DNA of 64,000 bases from Bemisia tabaci (GCF_918797505.1 NC_092793.1:5962366-6026365); one strand, 5' to 3'; positions 1 through 11,280 are shown, numbered from the stretch's first letter. Numbers and translations: made by a program. Notes: generated from the letters alone by a model not told the origin.

Positions 1-530
1 CGGGAAACTCGAATTTTTGGTCAGATTTTCAAAATCTTCAAAATCCAAGATGGCGGCCGTGGCCTAAAATGCTAAGTCGGCTCCTGTTCGATCGATTTTC
101 GTGAAACTCGGTATCCGGGGTATTTTTCGACGGGAAACTCGAATTTTGGTCAGATTTTCAAAATTCAAAATCCAAGATGGCGGCCGTGGTCTAAAATGCT
201 ACATCGCTTCCTGTATCGATCGATTTTTGTGAAACTCGGTATTAGGAGGTGTATTTCGACGGGAAATTAGAATTTTAGGTCCGATTTTCAAAATTCAAAA
301 ATCAAAAATGGCGAACGTGGTCTAAATTGTTATCTCGGCTTCCGATCCATCGATTTTTGTGAAATTCGGTATTAGGAGGTGTATTTCGACGGAAAACTCG
401 CATTTTTGGTCAGATTTTCAACATTTCCAAATCCAAGATGGCGGCCCCGCACGAAAACGCGGTCCGGACTCCTAGAACATCAATTTCTGTAAAACTTGGT
501 GAAAAAGAAGATTAAGACATAGATGTTGTC
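1..530 (+). repeat. 130-bp tandem repeat array, left block
   Basis: Diverged head-to-tail copies of a roughly 130-bp unit. Each contains CGATCGATTTTYGTGAAA, GTATTTTTCGACGGGAAA and AAATCCAAGATGGCGG. Units here are more diverged than those at 960–1650. The array runs off the left edge. The same unit recurs at 960–2160, 57460–57703 and 59150–60060. Short open frames across it are a by-product of the repeat. Confidence 0.9.
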
Positions 531-672
531 TCCTCATCAATGTTAAAAACTGTGCGGGGCGGTGGCGGCTCGCGGAGCGAGTCGCAAGTTCGTCGCGAAG
601 CGTAGAACTGGGGTCCAGGGGCACTCCCCGGCTAGACGTGTCAGCTCGCAAAGCGAGCTAATCACGACTAGT
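531..672 (+). mobile_element. Helitron-like 3' terminus, copy 1
   Basis: GC-rich segment rich in short inverted repeats. It ends with a perfect 7-bp hairpin (AGCTCGC 643–649, loop AAA, GCGAGCT 653–659), an 8-nt spacer, then CTAG (668–671) followed by T. A short hairpin a few bases before CTRR, with insertion next to T, is the usual Helitron 3' end. The segment is repeated almost unchanged, offset by 1662 bp, ending at 2333. No RepHel gene is in the window, so this would be a non-autonomous element. The Helitron assignment is inference from the terminus alone. Confidence 0.5.
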
Positions 673-959
673 TACTCTATATAAAGCTGCTGTTCCCACT
701 CACTATGCCCCCCCTAGATAAAAATTGGCCGAAGCGATTTCCTTTAAAATTGGTACACGCTCAGCTATTGTAATGAGGAGTTGATTAAAATTATTCCCAC
801 TCAAATCCGCTGCTTAGGACGCCCGCAAGAGCGAAAAGTTGTTTCTCCATATAGTATTACATTGGAGATACGCGGTTGTTAACGCGCATCGCGCCGAACA
901 GGTTCAATCCTGTTGCGTGACGTCACTGCCTTATAGACGAAATATAAGGTTTTAGGCGG
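673..959. other. Spacer between the two array/terminus blocks
   Basis: Non-tandem sequence with no gene recognised. It may be the 5' part of a second Helitron-like element whose 3' end is at 2333. No clear TC-starting 5' terminus could be fixed. Confidence 0.4.
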
Positions 960-2160
960 TATTTTTCAACGGATTTTTGAGGAAATTGGTAAGCGGGGGT
1001 ATTTTTCAACGGGGATCTCGAATTTTTGGTCGGATTTTCAAAATCTCAAAATCCAAGATGGCGGCCGTGGCCTATAATGCTAAGTCGGCTCCTGTTCGAT
1101 CGATTTTCGTGAAACTCGGTATCCGGAGGTACTTTTCGACGGGAAACTCGAATTTTTGGTCAGATTTTCAAAATTTCAAAATCCAAGATGGCGGCCGTGG
1201 CCTAAAATGCTAAGTCGGCTCCTGTTCGATCGATTTTCGTGAAACTCGGTATCCGGGGGTACTTTTCGACGGGAAACTCGAATTTTTGGTTAGATTTTCA
1301 AAATTTCAAAATCCAAGATGGCGGCCGTGGCCTAAAATGCTGAGTCGGCTCCTGTTCGATCGATTTTCGTGAAACTCGGTATCCGGGGGTACTTTTCGAC
1401 GGGAATCTCGAATTTTTGGTCGGATTTTCAAAATCTCAAAATCCAAGATGGCGGCCGTGGCCTAAAATGCTAAGTCGGCTCCTGTTCGATCGATTTTCGT
1501 GAAACTCGGTATCCGGGGGTACTTTTCGACGGGAAACTCGAATTTTTGGTTAGATTTTCAAAATTTCAAAATCCAAGATGGCGGCCGTGGCCTAAAATGC
1601 TAAGTCGGCTCCTGTTCGATCGATTTTCGTGAAACTCGGTATCCGGGGGTATATTTCGACGGGAAACTAGAATGTTTGGTCAGATTTTCAAAATTCAAAA
1701 ATTCAAGATGGCGGCCGTGGTCTAAAATGCTACATCGCTTCCTGATATCGATCGATTTTTGTGAAACTCGGTATTGGGAGGTGTATTTCGACGGGAAATT
1801 AGAATTTTAGGTCCGATTTTCAAAATTCAAAAATCAAAAATGGCGATCGTGGTCTAAGTTGTTATCTTGGCTTCCGATCCATCGATTTTTGTGAAACTCG
1901 GTATTAGGAGGTGTATTTCGACGGGAAATTAGAATTTTAGGTCCGATTTTCAAAATTCAAAAATCAAAAATGGCGATCGTGGTCTAAGTTGTTATCTTGG
2001 CTTCCGATCCATCGATTTTTGTGAAATTCGGCATTAGGAGGTGTATTTTGACGGAAAACTCGCATTTTTGGTCAGATTTTCAACATTTCCAAATCCAAGA
2101 TGGCGGCCCCGCACGAAAACGCGGTCCGGACTCCTAGAACATCAATTTCTGTAAAACTTG
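960..2160 (+). repeat. 130-bp tandem repeat array, main block
   Basis: Copies at exactly 130-bp spacing: the phrase CCTGTTCGATCGATTTTCGT recurs starting near 1091, 1221, 1351, 1481 and 1611. The central copies are nearly identical and the flanking ones more diverged, as expected if the array homogenises from the centre. Units after 1650 match those at 180–420 more closely than their immediate neighbours, so a multi-unit block has also been duplicated. Confidence 0.92.
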
Positions 2161-2334
2161 GTGAAAAAGAAGATTAAGACATAGATGTTGTCTCCTCATC
2201 AATGTTAAAAACTGTGCGGGGCGGTGGCGGCTCGCGGAGCGAGTCGCAAGTTCGTCGCGAAGCGTAGAACTGGGGTCCAGGGGCACTCCCCGGCTAGACG
2301 TGTCAGCTCGCAAAGCGAGCTAATCACGACTAGT
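2161..2334 (+). mobile_element. Helitron-like 3' terminus, copy 2
   Basis: Second copy of the GC-rich module with hairpin AGCTCGC (2305–2311) / GCGAGCT (2315–2321) and terminal CTAG (2330–2333) followed by T. Sequence after this point is unrelated to sequence after copy 1, so the element edge is at CTAG in both copies. Confidence 0.5.
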
Positions 2335-2359
2335 TTTACAAATAAAACCCTCTAAAGTA

Positions 2360-2940
2360 CATCACTGACGGCAGACAGCGGGAAACTTGTCCGCATTTCC
2401 CTTTGTCATGGCCTTTTCGCATTTAGTCATGCACAACCACATAGACGCCTTTGAATCCTTTGATGATGTCGAACTGCCACTCGAAATATCCAAAAATTCA
2501 GACTCATCAATTGGAAATTTAGAATTTTGAAAGCAGGAAGACAACGTGTGAGCGCCTCCTGCTCAGACTTTTTAGGTGGTGCCGTGGTGCTTTGGTGCCG
2601 TGAGCTGGAAGATTAATTTTTACTATCAACCATGAGTCAGGCTTTGGACCGCGAGAAGAAGATTTTGGACATTTTTTATTGTCAGTAACATAAATGTGCA
2701 GGAAGTGCCGGTGCATAGTGTGGTAAGTTTCATTTAATCCCACCGCGAAATGGGATGAGAGGGAAACGAGGGTGGATTTTTGTCTGGTCGTGCTGTCAGA
2801 CGATAACTCGTACGTGAAAAGCATGAGGTATAAACTAAATGCAGATATTTTGTCCGGAAATTCTCTTCTATATTGACGCCGAATATTTTACACATTGGAG
2901 ATTCATTCTCTCTAAAGTATTGGTGCAAAGGAAAATGACA
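2360..2940 (-). pseudogene. Decayed coding-like sequence, family unknown
   Basis: On the - strand three open stretches follow one another in different frames: 2928–2734 (begins HQYFRENESPMCKIF), 2824–2519, and 2544–2362 (ends DKFPAVCRQ then stop). Composition is more balanced and protein-like than the AT-rich surroundings, but the frame changes at least twice. I do not recognise the family. A broken transposon or retrocopy open frame lying in the P5CS intron is the most likely reading. Confidence 0.3.
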
Positions 2941-3235
2941 AATTACTATAAGAGCCTGATGGGTGCTTCCAATTTAAGGCGCTCATAGAAAAAAAATTTG
3001 GCCGTTCGTAGAAAAATATTGGCTTACATATCGATGGCAAAAACAGTCACCACGGACACAACAAGAAAAGGTAAGAAATTCATTTAAGAACGGGCAAAAT
3101 CTAGCTGCTCAGACGATGTATTCATTATGATTCTGTCTTTGATATCGGGTTTGAGAGGCTGGTCCACCAGATGAAAGCACGATACTTTTTACAAGCTGGT
3201 GCGCAATGCATAATACCCATTATAATTTGTTGCAG

Positions 3236-3357
3236 TTCGGGACGCCAAATGTGACTACCCGGCGGCGTGTAACGCTATGGAGACGTTACTTATTCACGAG
3301 GATCTCCTCAAGAGCCAATTCTTTATCGACGTCTGCAATGCGCTTAAAAACGAAGGG
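3236..3357 (+). CDS. Aldh18a1: P5CS exon (GPR catalytic Cys)
   Basis: Acceptor TTGCAG ends at 3235; donor GTAAGT starts at 3358. The exon begins with the last two bases of a split Val codon and then reads [18 protein letters not shown], ending after a Gly codon (phase 0). It contains the reductase nucleophile Cys in AACNA. Confidence 0.95.
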
Positions 3358-6300
3358 GTAAGTTACCAATCGCTATTTTTGTCTCAACTATTCGCCTTGC
3401 TGCTGTTACCAGAAAATACGGTCTTACACAGTTTAGTGGATAAGTTTGGGTGGTGGAAATCTCTTTCAATTCGAGTGATTAAACGATCTGTCTTTGTACA
3501 GATACAACAAGATATACGATAAAAAAAACAATTTAAAAAGCGGATAACAAGGCTAACATTTCACAAACAAAACCAAAACGTTTCAGCTGAAAATTCAGCC
3601 TTCCTCGGTTGAATAAATAAAATGAAAAGTGGTAAAGATCTAGAATAGTACCTGGTTGTGCCTTTCAAAGCGAGAATGTTGTTATGACAGACAATTTTGA
3701 TATCAAGGTTTTGATAACATGGTTATCAAAATGTCTGTCGTAACAACATTCTCGCTTTGAAACGGTGCAGCCAGGTACTATTTTAGATTTTTTACCATTT
3801 TTCTGTTTATTTATCCAGCCGAGGATGGCTGAATTTTCAGCCGAAATGTTTTGGTTTTGTTTGTGAAATTTTAGCCTTGTTACCCGCTTTTGAAGTTGTT
3901 TTTTTATTGCATACTCACGACGTTAACTGTAAGATAACTGTTCAAGGACTGTTTAAGAGACGAATATCAATCCGATGGAAATACCACTATTTTAACTTGT
4001 ATGTGTTGCACAGTATCAAACAGAATTGAAGGCGTTTTGCTTTGACGCGATGCATCACTATATCTATAAATGGATGGCTTAGGTTTTTCTTCTTCGGGTT
4101 GTAACCCTGCCGAACTGGTCGAAAAAATGATCGAATTCACTCGCTGAAATTCGCCTGATATGAGCGAACTCACGGATTGAAATTGAGGTTGCCAAAGTCC
4201 AGTGGAGAAGCATGAAAAAATCCCCAGAATTTGCTTTTTCAGCCGCGAAAGCTTGATTGCGGCCACGAGGACTACCCCAAAATTACCAATTTTATGACAG
4301 TCGATGACACCAACGCAACTCCTCCCCTGTTTATTTCACGAATTGAAGGCGCGATATCACCTACCCTCCTACGCCCGACCCTCACTTTACATGCAAACGA
4401 TGATATTGCGACTCTTATATGGGCTTAATTCTCCCTGTTATGGTGTTAATAGACCACGCTTAATTTCCGACTAGAGGCACAAAATAAGCTGTATGGTCCC
4501 ATTTCCCGTACCCTCCTTCCTCTTCAATCATGATATTATCGTTATTCGAGACGCTAAACTATCAATTCAGCTTGAAGCATTCGATGTTTTAACGATGATA
4601 TTTTGCACGGTAGGTCACCGTCTACTCCGGACCTGCGCTATCCCAGAAACTGACTTTTGGACCTCCACCCGTGAAATCCCTGAAGACCGAGTACGGAAGT
4701 CTCGAATGTGCCATTGAAGTCGTCAAGGATCTGCAAGAAGCTGTTGACCACATTCACACCTACGGCAGTGGACACACCGATGTCATTGTCACAGAAAACC
4801 GTGAGTAAACATTTTGTTGACAGGCATTAGTGAACTAGAGTACCTCTATTAAGAGAGTATGGCCACTGGGTCCCATGGAGAGGCTTAGGACCCAAAAATG
4901 GCGGTGCTTTGTTTTGGTTTTTGAGGATGGGAGGGGGCTCATTGCCGACTTTTGATGGTTATCAACAACCGCTCTTGCTGCCAGCCTTACTACACGTAAG
5001 ACAATTTTTCTCGAAAATTGCACACTATTAGCCTTAAAAATATGTAAAGAAGTCGCAATAGAGCATTTGGGTAAATTTCTCGTTACGATAAGCAAAGGAA
5101 ACTAAATTTTGAGTAATTTTGCATTAGATTAATTTATGGCGTCCGCCATTTTTGGGTCCTGAGGGCTCCATTTAGCCTAAGGTGGCTGAGCCAATCAGAG
5201 ATGGTAACTCCAGTGGCTATACTCTCTCAATATAGGTAATCTATGGTGAACTGATGAACATTGAACTGTATAGCTTGCATGAGCAAAATGAAAAAGGTTC
5301 AGGAAGTATTCCTCCGTGCTGAGGAAAGACGCCGTTTAAACATTCGATAGTTACAAAATTTCCACGGATAAAACATGTATTCTTGAGGAAAGTTAAGCAT
5401 TTTTTTCCTTGAAATTTTCATTTTTATTTTTTATTTTTCGCTCATGCTATTCTCATTCGAGTTAATACCTAGTTGGAAGGATTGCTCGTCCAGCCGTCTA
5501 ATGACCACTGACCTTAAATTCAGTCAATAGACAATTTGAACGTTGACCGGTTAATGATGCAATACCCACAGGAGGTATTTTTAAACTATCGAAGCAGATT
5601 ATGTAATTTAAAACAAACAAGAAAGTTGTAGAAATTACAATAAAAAGAACTTTCTAAGAGTTCATAGATATGCATGCACAAGCGTAATTTTCTAACCCGT
5701 CAAATCGATGTATTGCATTATTCCATCATTGACATTATTTTAAGAGTTGTGAAGACGACATTCAATTGTATCTCTGCGCCTTGTTGATTTTCCCTTTTTT
5801 AATTTTAGGTGAGAAAGCAGCCCTTTTCCAACGTGCTGTTGACAGTGCTTGCGTATTCCACAATTCCAGCTCTCGATTTGCTGATGGGTACAGATTCGGA
5901 CTCGGTAAGTCAATGCTTTTCAGCAGGTCCATTATAAGTAGCAGTACTATAAAATAAGAGAAAAAAGGGAAAATTCTTGAAAATAATCAATGAAGTGACA
6001 GTATTTTCATGAACTCCGTTATACAGATTGTATTTATTATTTTTATATAATATATTATTACCTTTTAATCTCTTTTTTTCTTGATGCAATTAGCATTTTC
6101 TTTGCCCCTAATTTTCAGCGATCTAATCGTTTGACCGATATGGACCTTGTCGCAATTTTTACAGTCTATTTTGTAAATGCCGGCTTTCTCGCAGTCGTCT
6201 GTGTTCAAATTGTCTATATAGAAATTGTCTATAGACTTTATATTTACTGAGCTGAAACTGTTTGTTCGTTCCAGGTGCGGAGGTTGGTATCAGTACAGCC

Positions 6301-6441
6301 CGAATCCATGCTCGTGGCCCCGTCGGAGTCGAGGGTCTTCTGACGACGAAATGGGTTCTCAACGGAGACGGTCACGTCGCATCAGAGTTTGCCGAAGGTG
6401 GCCCCTGCCAATTCGTCCACCAGTCGCTTCCCATCGATTGA
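3236..6441 (+). CDS. Aldh18a1: Delta-1-pyrroline-5-carboxylate synthase, last four coding exons
   Basis: P5CS is a bifunctional mitochondrial enzyme: glutamate 5-kinase followed by gamma-glutamyl-phosphate reductase (GPR), making P5C for proline, ornithine and arginine synthesis from ATP and NADPH. Exons 3236–3357, 4614–4800, 5809–5904 and 6275–6441 join in frame and give the last ~190 residues, all within the GPR domain. The first exon carries [14 protein letters not shown], whose Cys is the conserved GPR nucleophile. Later exons carry [33 protein letters not shown] and [15 protein letters not shown], all typical of metazoan P5CS. All splice sites are GT–AG with matching phases. The kinase half lies left of position 1. 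The extreme C-terminus (ends HQSLPID) differs from the vertebrate tail. Identification is from recalled family motifs, not a search. Confidence 0.95.
3519..3907. mobile_element. Foldback (MITE-like) element in P5CS intron
   Basis: Nearly full-length inverted repeat. The left arm starts AAAAAAAACAATTTAAAAAG near 3521 and the right arm ends CTTTTGAAGTTGTTTTTTT near 3906. Both arms contain AAAACCAAAACRTTTCRGC or its complement and the AACAACATTCTCGCTTTG segment. Arms are about 180 bp and centred near 3715. Confidence 0.85.
4614..4800 (+). CDS. Aldh18a1: P5CS exon (GPR domain)
   Basis: Acceptor GGTAG ends at 4613; donor GTGAGT starts at 4801. It reads [20 protein letters not shown] and on to HTDVIVTEN, 62 codons plus one base of a split Arg codon. 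It aligns collinearly with the human segment ending LTFSPSEVKSL…HTDVIVTED. Confidence 0.95.
4836..5243. mobile_element. Foldback element in P5CS intron (AGAGTACCT family)
   Basis: Terminal inverted repeats: left AGAGTACCTCTATTAAGAGA near 4838, right TCTCTCAATATAGGTAATCT near 5223–5242. The arms continue inward through GGACCCAAAAATGGCGG at 4890 and CCGCCATTTTTGGGTCC at 5143. The termini resemble those of the larger foldback at 20829–21384. Confidence 0.8.
5311..5440 (+). mobile_element. MITE family M, 5' fragment
   Basis: Starts CCGTGCTGAGGAAAGACGCC and continues like the left half of the ~255-bp family M elements (fuller copies at 9359, 11281, 21656, 31396, 44459 and 48754). The right half is missing. 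Confidence 0.6.
5809..5904 (+). CDS. Aldh18a1: P5CS exon
   Basis: Acceptor TTTTAG ends at 5808; donor GTAAGT starts at 5905. Reads [20 protein letters not shown] to FADGYRFGL with split codons at both ends (Arg in, Gly out). The phases fit both neighbouring exons. Confidence 0.95.
6275..6441 (+). CDS. Aldh18a1: P5CS terminal coding exon
   Basis: Acceptor TTCCAG ends at 6274. Reads [20 protein letters not shown] to HQSLPID and then TGA at 6439–6441. The substrate-loop motif [14 protein letters not shown] of the GPR family is intact. Confidence 0.95.
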
Positions 6442-7332
6442 ACTGCCGAACCAATCACTCTTACCCTTCGTCAATTCATTTTCCAAACAATTTTCAACGC
6501 GCCAAAAACTCTCTTATTATTCATTATAAAAAGTGCTAATTTTTTTAAACCCTCAACCCGATGATTCCCTTGGAGGAGATCGCATCCACGTGCCTAATTA
6601 CTTTCTACAACTTGATATTGACGATCAAAGTCGAAAAATTCGTATCAGCAAGTTTGATGTTGCGAATTTCTGTTTTTTGAACTTTCTTTTTTTTTTTAAA
6701 AAAAACTACTTTATGCACTTTTTCTTGAAATAGTCTACAAAGTTTTTTCACGCATTCAAAATCTTTAAAGAAAATTTTAAGCATGTATTTTATTGAGATC
6801 TTTTTTAAGACCAAAGAAACATAATAGACTAACGCGTATTTTTCAACAAAGCCGTTGATTTTATTACGTTTTTAAAACTGTTGAAACATAAGCAAACGAT
6901 TTTAAGATCAGTGGACGCATCAAGCATAAATTAATGAAATTAATGATTAACCAATCTTAAAATTAAATTGCATCAGTAGCTGATGCTTGAAGTATCAAAT
7001 ATGCTATGAGATATTGTAAATTTGCAGAGTTGGACGATCTTTCAATTTTTCAATTTTTCACACGAAGCTGGGGTATTTTTTTTCGTGGACGTCTTTATGA
7101 AAACGTTTGGCAACGTGCTTTAACCAATTTCTTATTTTAATTTAATCAATTTTCTGATGCGATATTTCGCAACAAATTCTTGATGCAGAATAACCTGGAA
7201 GTTTATTTGAAATTAATGTATCACCGGTGTTTTGAGAACTTATTCTACTATTATTCTGGATAATCACTTTTGCCCCATTTTTCCACTCTTGTTTCATCTT
7301 CAATATTTCCAACGAACACGACCTATTATGAT
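6442..7332 (+). other. P5CS 3' flank / 3'UTR region
   Basis: AT-rich non-coding sequence directly after the P5CS stop; no second gene seen. A T/A-rich stretch near 6685–6720 could pair into a short hairpin. The transcript end is not marked here; candidate poly(A) signals follow at 7593 and 7986. Confidence 0.6.
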
Positions 7333-7496
7333 CAGTGGCGTAGCGTGCTTCACAATGTATCGATTGGTCTGTCATTTAAACCTATAGGAAAGGATCGATA
7401 AACAGGGTGGTCGCAACGAAGCCTTAATAAATCGATTCTTTACCATAGCTTCAAGTGAGGAAATATCGAAAATCGATCCTTCACGCCTCGCCACTG
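7333..7496. mobile_element. hAT-like MITE, CAGTGGCG family
   Basis: Begins CAGTGGCGTAGCGTG and ends with its near complement (…GCCTCGCCACTG). It contains ATCGATTGGTCTGTCATTTA and an internal TATCGATCCTTTCC-type box shared with copies at 10000, 35399 and 35603. The flanking 8-mers ATTATGAT and ATAACGAC are only partly alike, as for an old insertion. Confidence 0.7.
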
Positions 7497-7592
7497 ATAA
7501 CGACTGGTATGAAGATGAAAGCTTTGATAGCATTTAAAAATAAATATGTAATTTGATATGCTGAGAGCTAAAAGACTGTATATGAAAAACAA

Positions 7593-7598
7593 AATAAA
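7593..7598 (+). terminator. Candidate poly(A) signal for P5CS
   Basis: AATAAA about 1.15 kb after the P5CS stop, followed within 30 nt by G/T-rich sequence. It is one of two plausible candidates. Confidence 0.3.
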
Positions 7599-7985
7599 GT
7601 AGGTAGGTTCGTGCGAAAATGATAAATGAGCTTACAAGTATGATTTTAGGTTTCCTTACTGCCAAATGTGTTAAAATTTAGATATTAGTTTATTTAATAT
7701 TTATATTAAGAGGGTTTAATGTTCTTCTGTAATCACACAAAAAGTTTGTTAATTTTAAATATGATATGTTCTTTTTTCATCAGGATTAAGCCTAGTAAGT
7801 AGAATTACTGTGATTAGATTCGAAATCGAAAAGTGAGTTGGCTTTTTATTTTTGAACATTTCAGTCATGATGATTTTTTAAGTAAATTTTACCTATTCAC
7901 TGTTGTTTTAACTTAGCATTGTTATTTATTATTCAAAGTTGACCACAAGAATTGTTATTGTACAAAATATTTTTTTATACCTCAA

Positions 7986-7991
7986 AATAAA
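7986..7991 (+). terminator. Candidate poly(A) signal for P5CS
   Basis: AATAAA followed directly by the T/G-rich stretch TTGTTCCTTGTTTAA, a good downstream element. It lies about 1.5 kb after the stop. Confidence 0.35.
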
Positions 7992-8405
7992 AGTTGTTCC
8001 TTGTTTAACAACCCTGAATATCTAACATTTCTACTCCCTCTATCACTTTCATCTTTGAATTGAACGAATATAGACAGAATAATTCCAAGAGCCTCGCGCT
8101 CATTTAAAATCTAAAGACTCTGTGACTTAGTACACTCGCTGATTTTTAACGTTACTGTTTTGTTGCATTTAGTTACTGTTCCATTATTACATAAAATGAC
8201 CGAATATTTTGACGTTGGAAAGTTTCTCCTGGATCTAAGTATTCCTCTACCGACTCTATAAAGGATAGTTTGACTATTTTGAATTCGAATTTTTGTTGCT
8301 TCATGCCTAAACAAGATATTAATAAAAAATTCATGAAGAAGAACATGATTGGTAATTTTTTACCGAAGCTCATTTTATTTATGCCCGCTATTTTCACGAA
8401 ACTAT

Positions 8406-8736
8406 CCAAGTAACAAAGATTGCAATAAGTAGCAATTACGTAGTAAAAATATTGCAATTCCGCTGAGTGTTGTGTGTGTTGCCTAGCTCCTACTTGAAGG
8501 GGGCTCATTTATTGAAACTGATGATTGCAATAAAATTGAAATAAGTTGCAATTTTTCATTGCAGTGCATATTGCCCATCTTTCTGACACATGGAGCTCAC
8601 TTTGTTATTTGTTAAAAATCGGCACAGATTGACTAAATGCTGTAAAAATATTGCACTTTAATGGTAAAAAATTACCATTTTATTGAAATCAAATTGCAAT
8701 TTAATTTCAATATTTTGGTTGCACTGTGCTACTTGG
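8406..8736. mobile_element. Foldback element (CCAAGTARCA ends)
   Basis: Ends CCAAGTAACAAAG (8406) and GTGCTACTTGG (to 8736) are inverted repeats. The inside is A/T-rich with repeated GCAAT/ATTGC motifs. It resembles the elements at 29660 and 42645 in its termini. Confidence 0.55.
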
Positions 8737-9358
8737 GAATTATCTAGCATTTGGACGAAATAAATCTTAAACTTCAATGATTTATACCTTACTGCTAACT
8801 CATATACAACTCGGAAAAACCAATCCCGTTCAAACACATGGACAGAGATCAAGGGTATCACTGCTTTACCATCCATTGTCATATTATATGTTTTGTACTT
8901 AATGATATTTAAAAATCGAATCTTTCCGCGGCTTGGGGCAATATTGTTGGTTCGATATCTCAAAAATCGAAATGTGCCCCAACAAACAAACATAACCTCC
9001 AAAACGAACAATTGATGAATGAATGCTAAAACATTAATCCGTGCATGGGACCGTATAAAATTATGAAAGCTAGTCATTTTCCAAAACGTTTGAGACCATA
9101 TTCAAAAGAATTGATAATATAATAAGCTCGTGACATAAGACTTAGTCTTCGGACGAACGTTGTGTTCGTTTGTTGGAGCACATTTCGACTTTCAAGATAT
9201 TGAAATTAAAGCAAGATGTGACGTCTCACTAAATGCGTCTATAAACAACGTTGAAGGGAAGAGATCCCCATTCCGGAACCGAAGTAAAATGATACGTGTT
9301 GACAGACGTATTAGATATACAATCAAAGAAATAGTGGAACCGGGGGGAAGCAGAACCA
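8737..9358. other. Intergenic, no gene seen
   Basis: AT-rich sequence. The 139-codon - strand open frame at 9077–8658 partly covers the foldback and has no recognisable motifs, so I do not call it a gene. Confidence 0.5.
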
Positions 9359-9614
9359 TACCGACGCGCAAAGGAAAAACGCCGTATGAACATTCGAGGG
9401 TTGCCGAATTTCATTATATAATATGTTTATTTTTGAGGAATGTTATGAATATTTTTCCGCGAAATTTCCAGGGACTTTAGGTAAAATTGCAAACAAAATT
9501 ATCTGAAAAATTGGAAAGAAAATATTCATAAGTTCACCCACAAATTCGTGTTCAATCAAAGGAAATTCGGCAACGCCTGAGGGTTCATACGACGTTTTTC
9601 CTTAGCACGGCAGT
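9359..9614. mobile_element. MITE family M copy
   Basis: Left end TACCGACGCGCAAAGGAAA, right end TTTTTCCTTAGCACGGCAGT. Sub-terminal GCCGTATGAACATTCGAGG is matched by CCTGAGGGTTCATACGACG. About 255 bp with inverted-repeat ends and an AT-rich centre. Confidence 0.8.
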
Positions 9615-9835
9615 ATACATCAAATTTAGCTAATGGAATATCGGGACCGATCATAAGTACATATACCTGTTTATGTAGGAGAGAGGTGCGGATGAAGTGA
9701 AATGAGACAGATTGGATTTCCAGTTCTAATTAAACTTGAATCTTTGGCCAATATCGCTAAATGGAACGGCTCCACGAGAAAAAATATTTACCGAGCAAAA
9801 TTTAGCCGGCTCTGTGCTCCGTGTCGTGTGTAGCG

Positions 9836-9985
9836 ACGGATCGATTGATCTGCCATTTAACCCTGTAGGAAACGGTCGAGTTTCCGGTGCTCGCGATAAA
9901 CACCTTGATAATCGATTATTTGTTACAGCTTTAAATAGGATAATATCGAAATCGATAGTCGATAATTCACTCCTCGTTGCTGATC
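9836..9985. mobile_element. CAGTGGCG-family remnant
   Basis: Contains CGGATCGATTGATCTGCCAT, CGCGATAAACACCTTGATAA and ATCGATTATTTGTTACAGC, matching the inner part of the hAT-like MITEs at 7333 and 10000. Termini are eroded. Confidence 0.5.
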
Positions 9986-9991
9986 GCAAAG

Positions 9992-10172
9992 GTGGAAATC
10001 AGTGCCATGGCGTGAATTGCGATATATCGATTGTTATACCATCTGAACTTATAGAAAAGGATCGATAAACAGGGTGTTCGCAGCGAACGCCTTAATAATC
10101 GATTCTTTACCATAGGTTTAAATGGCATAACAATCAATACATCGCAATTCACGCCACGCCTCTGGTAGAAAT
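9992..10172. mobile_element. hAT-like MITE with 8-bp TSD
   Basis: Element 10000–10164 starts CAGTGCCATGGCGTGAATTG and ends with the complement of CAGAGGCGTGGCGTGAATTG. It is flanked by GTGGAAAT (9992–9999) and GTAGAAAT (10165–10172), a 7-of-8 target-site duplication diagnostic for hAT. The internal ATCGATAAACAGGGTG matches 7393. Confidence 0.8.
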
Positions 10173-11280
10173 ATAAAGGCAGCAAAGCCGGGCTTCCTGT
10201 TGCCGGGGGCGCCAAGGAGAGAGGAGGAATGAAAAGTACAAAGTGTAAGTATGGAAGAAGCGTTCAGCGCTCATGGGGATTTGAAAGTGAAAATTGTAAA
10301 TGTTTAGGGCTTTGTAGAGGGAAAGATTAAAATTATCGATTAGTCTCCAACGTAAACGCGCACTCTTCACCATCGAAAAAAGCCAATGTTACAAATGCAG
10401 ATGACTTCAAATAAATCCCTTGCAAAATAAAAAACCTTCAGGTTGTACTCGGAAGATTTAATAATAAGATACTCTCTTTAAGATTTCACTCATCGCATTT
10501 GAAAAAAATACACCAGCTTTAGCTGAATCAATTTTAGACAAAATATTTATGCTCTCCGTGTCATGATAGTGAGCTGATATCCTCTCAAAATGTGTGATAG
10601 CTCTCCAAAAGTTGAGCATTTAGTCTGCAAGCGGCTGAAACGCGTCGAAATATACCTCAAAAAGCAGGGAAAAGGTAAGTTTTCCGAAAAAGTCTTATGA
10701 AAAACCCCCGAAACTCCCCTTTTGTACGCTGACGAAAAAGACCCTTGAGAAAGTAAGAGCAGGGTGACTTCGAGAAAATATACATAGACATTATTTGCAG
10801 AAACGACGTATAAGCTGCATTGCTCCCCAGATTTATTAACTTCGTTTTTAACTTAGGCAAACCAAACAAATACACGCCATGATAATATTCGGTGGATTTG
10901 CTATTTACAAATTCAAAAGGGGCATATCGTTTAGTGGCAAATTAAGTATAAAAAGACACAATCTGAAGAATGTCGCAAAGCTTATTCGTCGCACAGTGGA
11001 TCGAGGCAATGGATAAGGTCGGACGAAATTTGGAAACTTTAACAGCATGTAACTCTGTTGATACAAGACTTTGAGGTTCTAAAAGTGTTTTCATTGGTTT
11101 CCTAGTGATATTTTCTTTCAAATGCACCCCTTAAAATTTAAAATGTGATGAAATAAACGTCAATATTTGCAGTTTTAGTCAGAAATCCCATGTCCGACCT
11201 CTTTCATTGACTCGATCCACTACTGTACGTTGTCTCTAGTGGCTCGATGCCTCCAGCTACGCCTACGTAGGACTGACAAT
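10173..11280. other. Intergenic, no gene seen
   Basis: No recognisable gene or repeat edge. Short open frames on both strands lack motifs and codon bias. Confidence 0.5.

Noticed and set aside
554..640. GC-rich GCGGAGCGAGTCGC-type sequence as bacterial contamination
   Set aside because: It is repeated twice within the same array with identical eukaryotic-repeat context and fits a Helitron-like terminus.
1..2160. Tandem repeats as a CRISPR array
   Set aside because: The whole 130-bp unit repeats with no unique spacers, and the context is a eukaryotic genome.
3010..3070. Possible preceding P5CS exon ending at a GTAAGA donor (3071)
   Set aside because: The phase would fit, but the peptide (…TVTTDTTRK) does not match the expected conserved HVYVD-type sequence and no good acceptor was found.
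3967..4266. 99-codon - strand frame with a mitochondrial-presequence look ([12 protein letters not shown])
   Set aside because: It begins with GTG and has no in-frame ATG; the open stretch continues upstream without a start. It has no partner exon or known motif, and lies in a P5CS intron.
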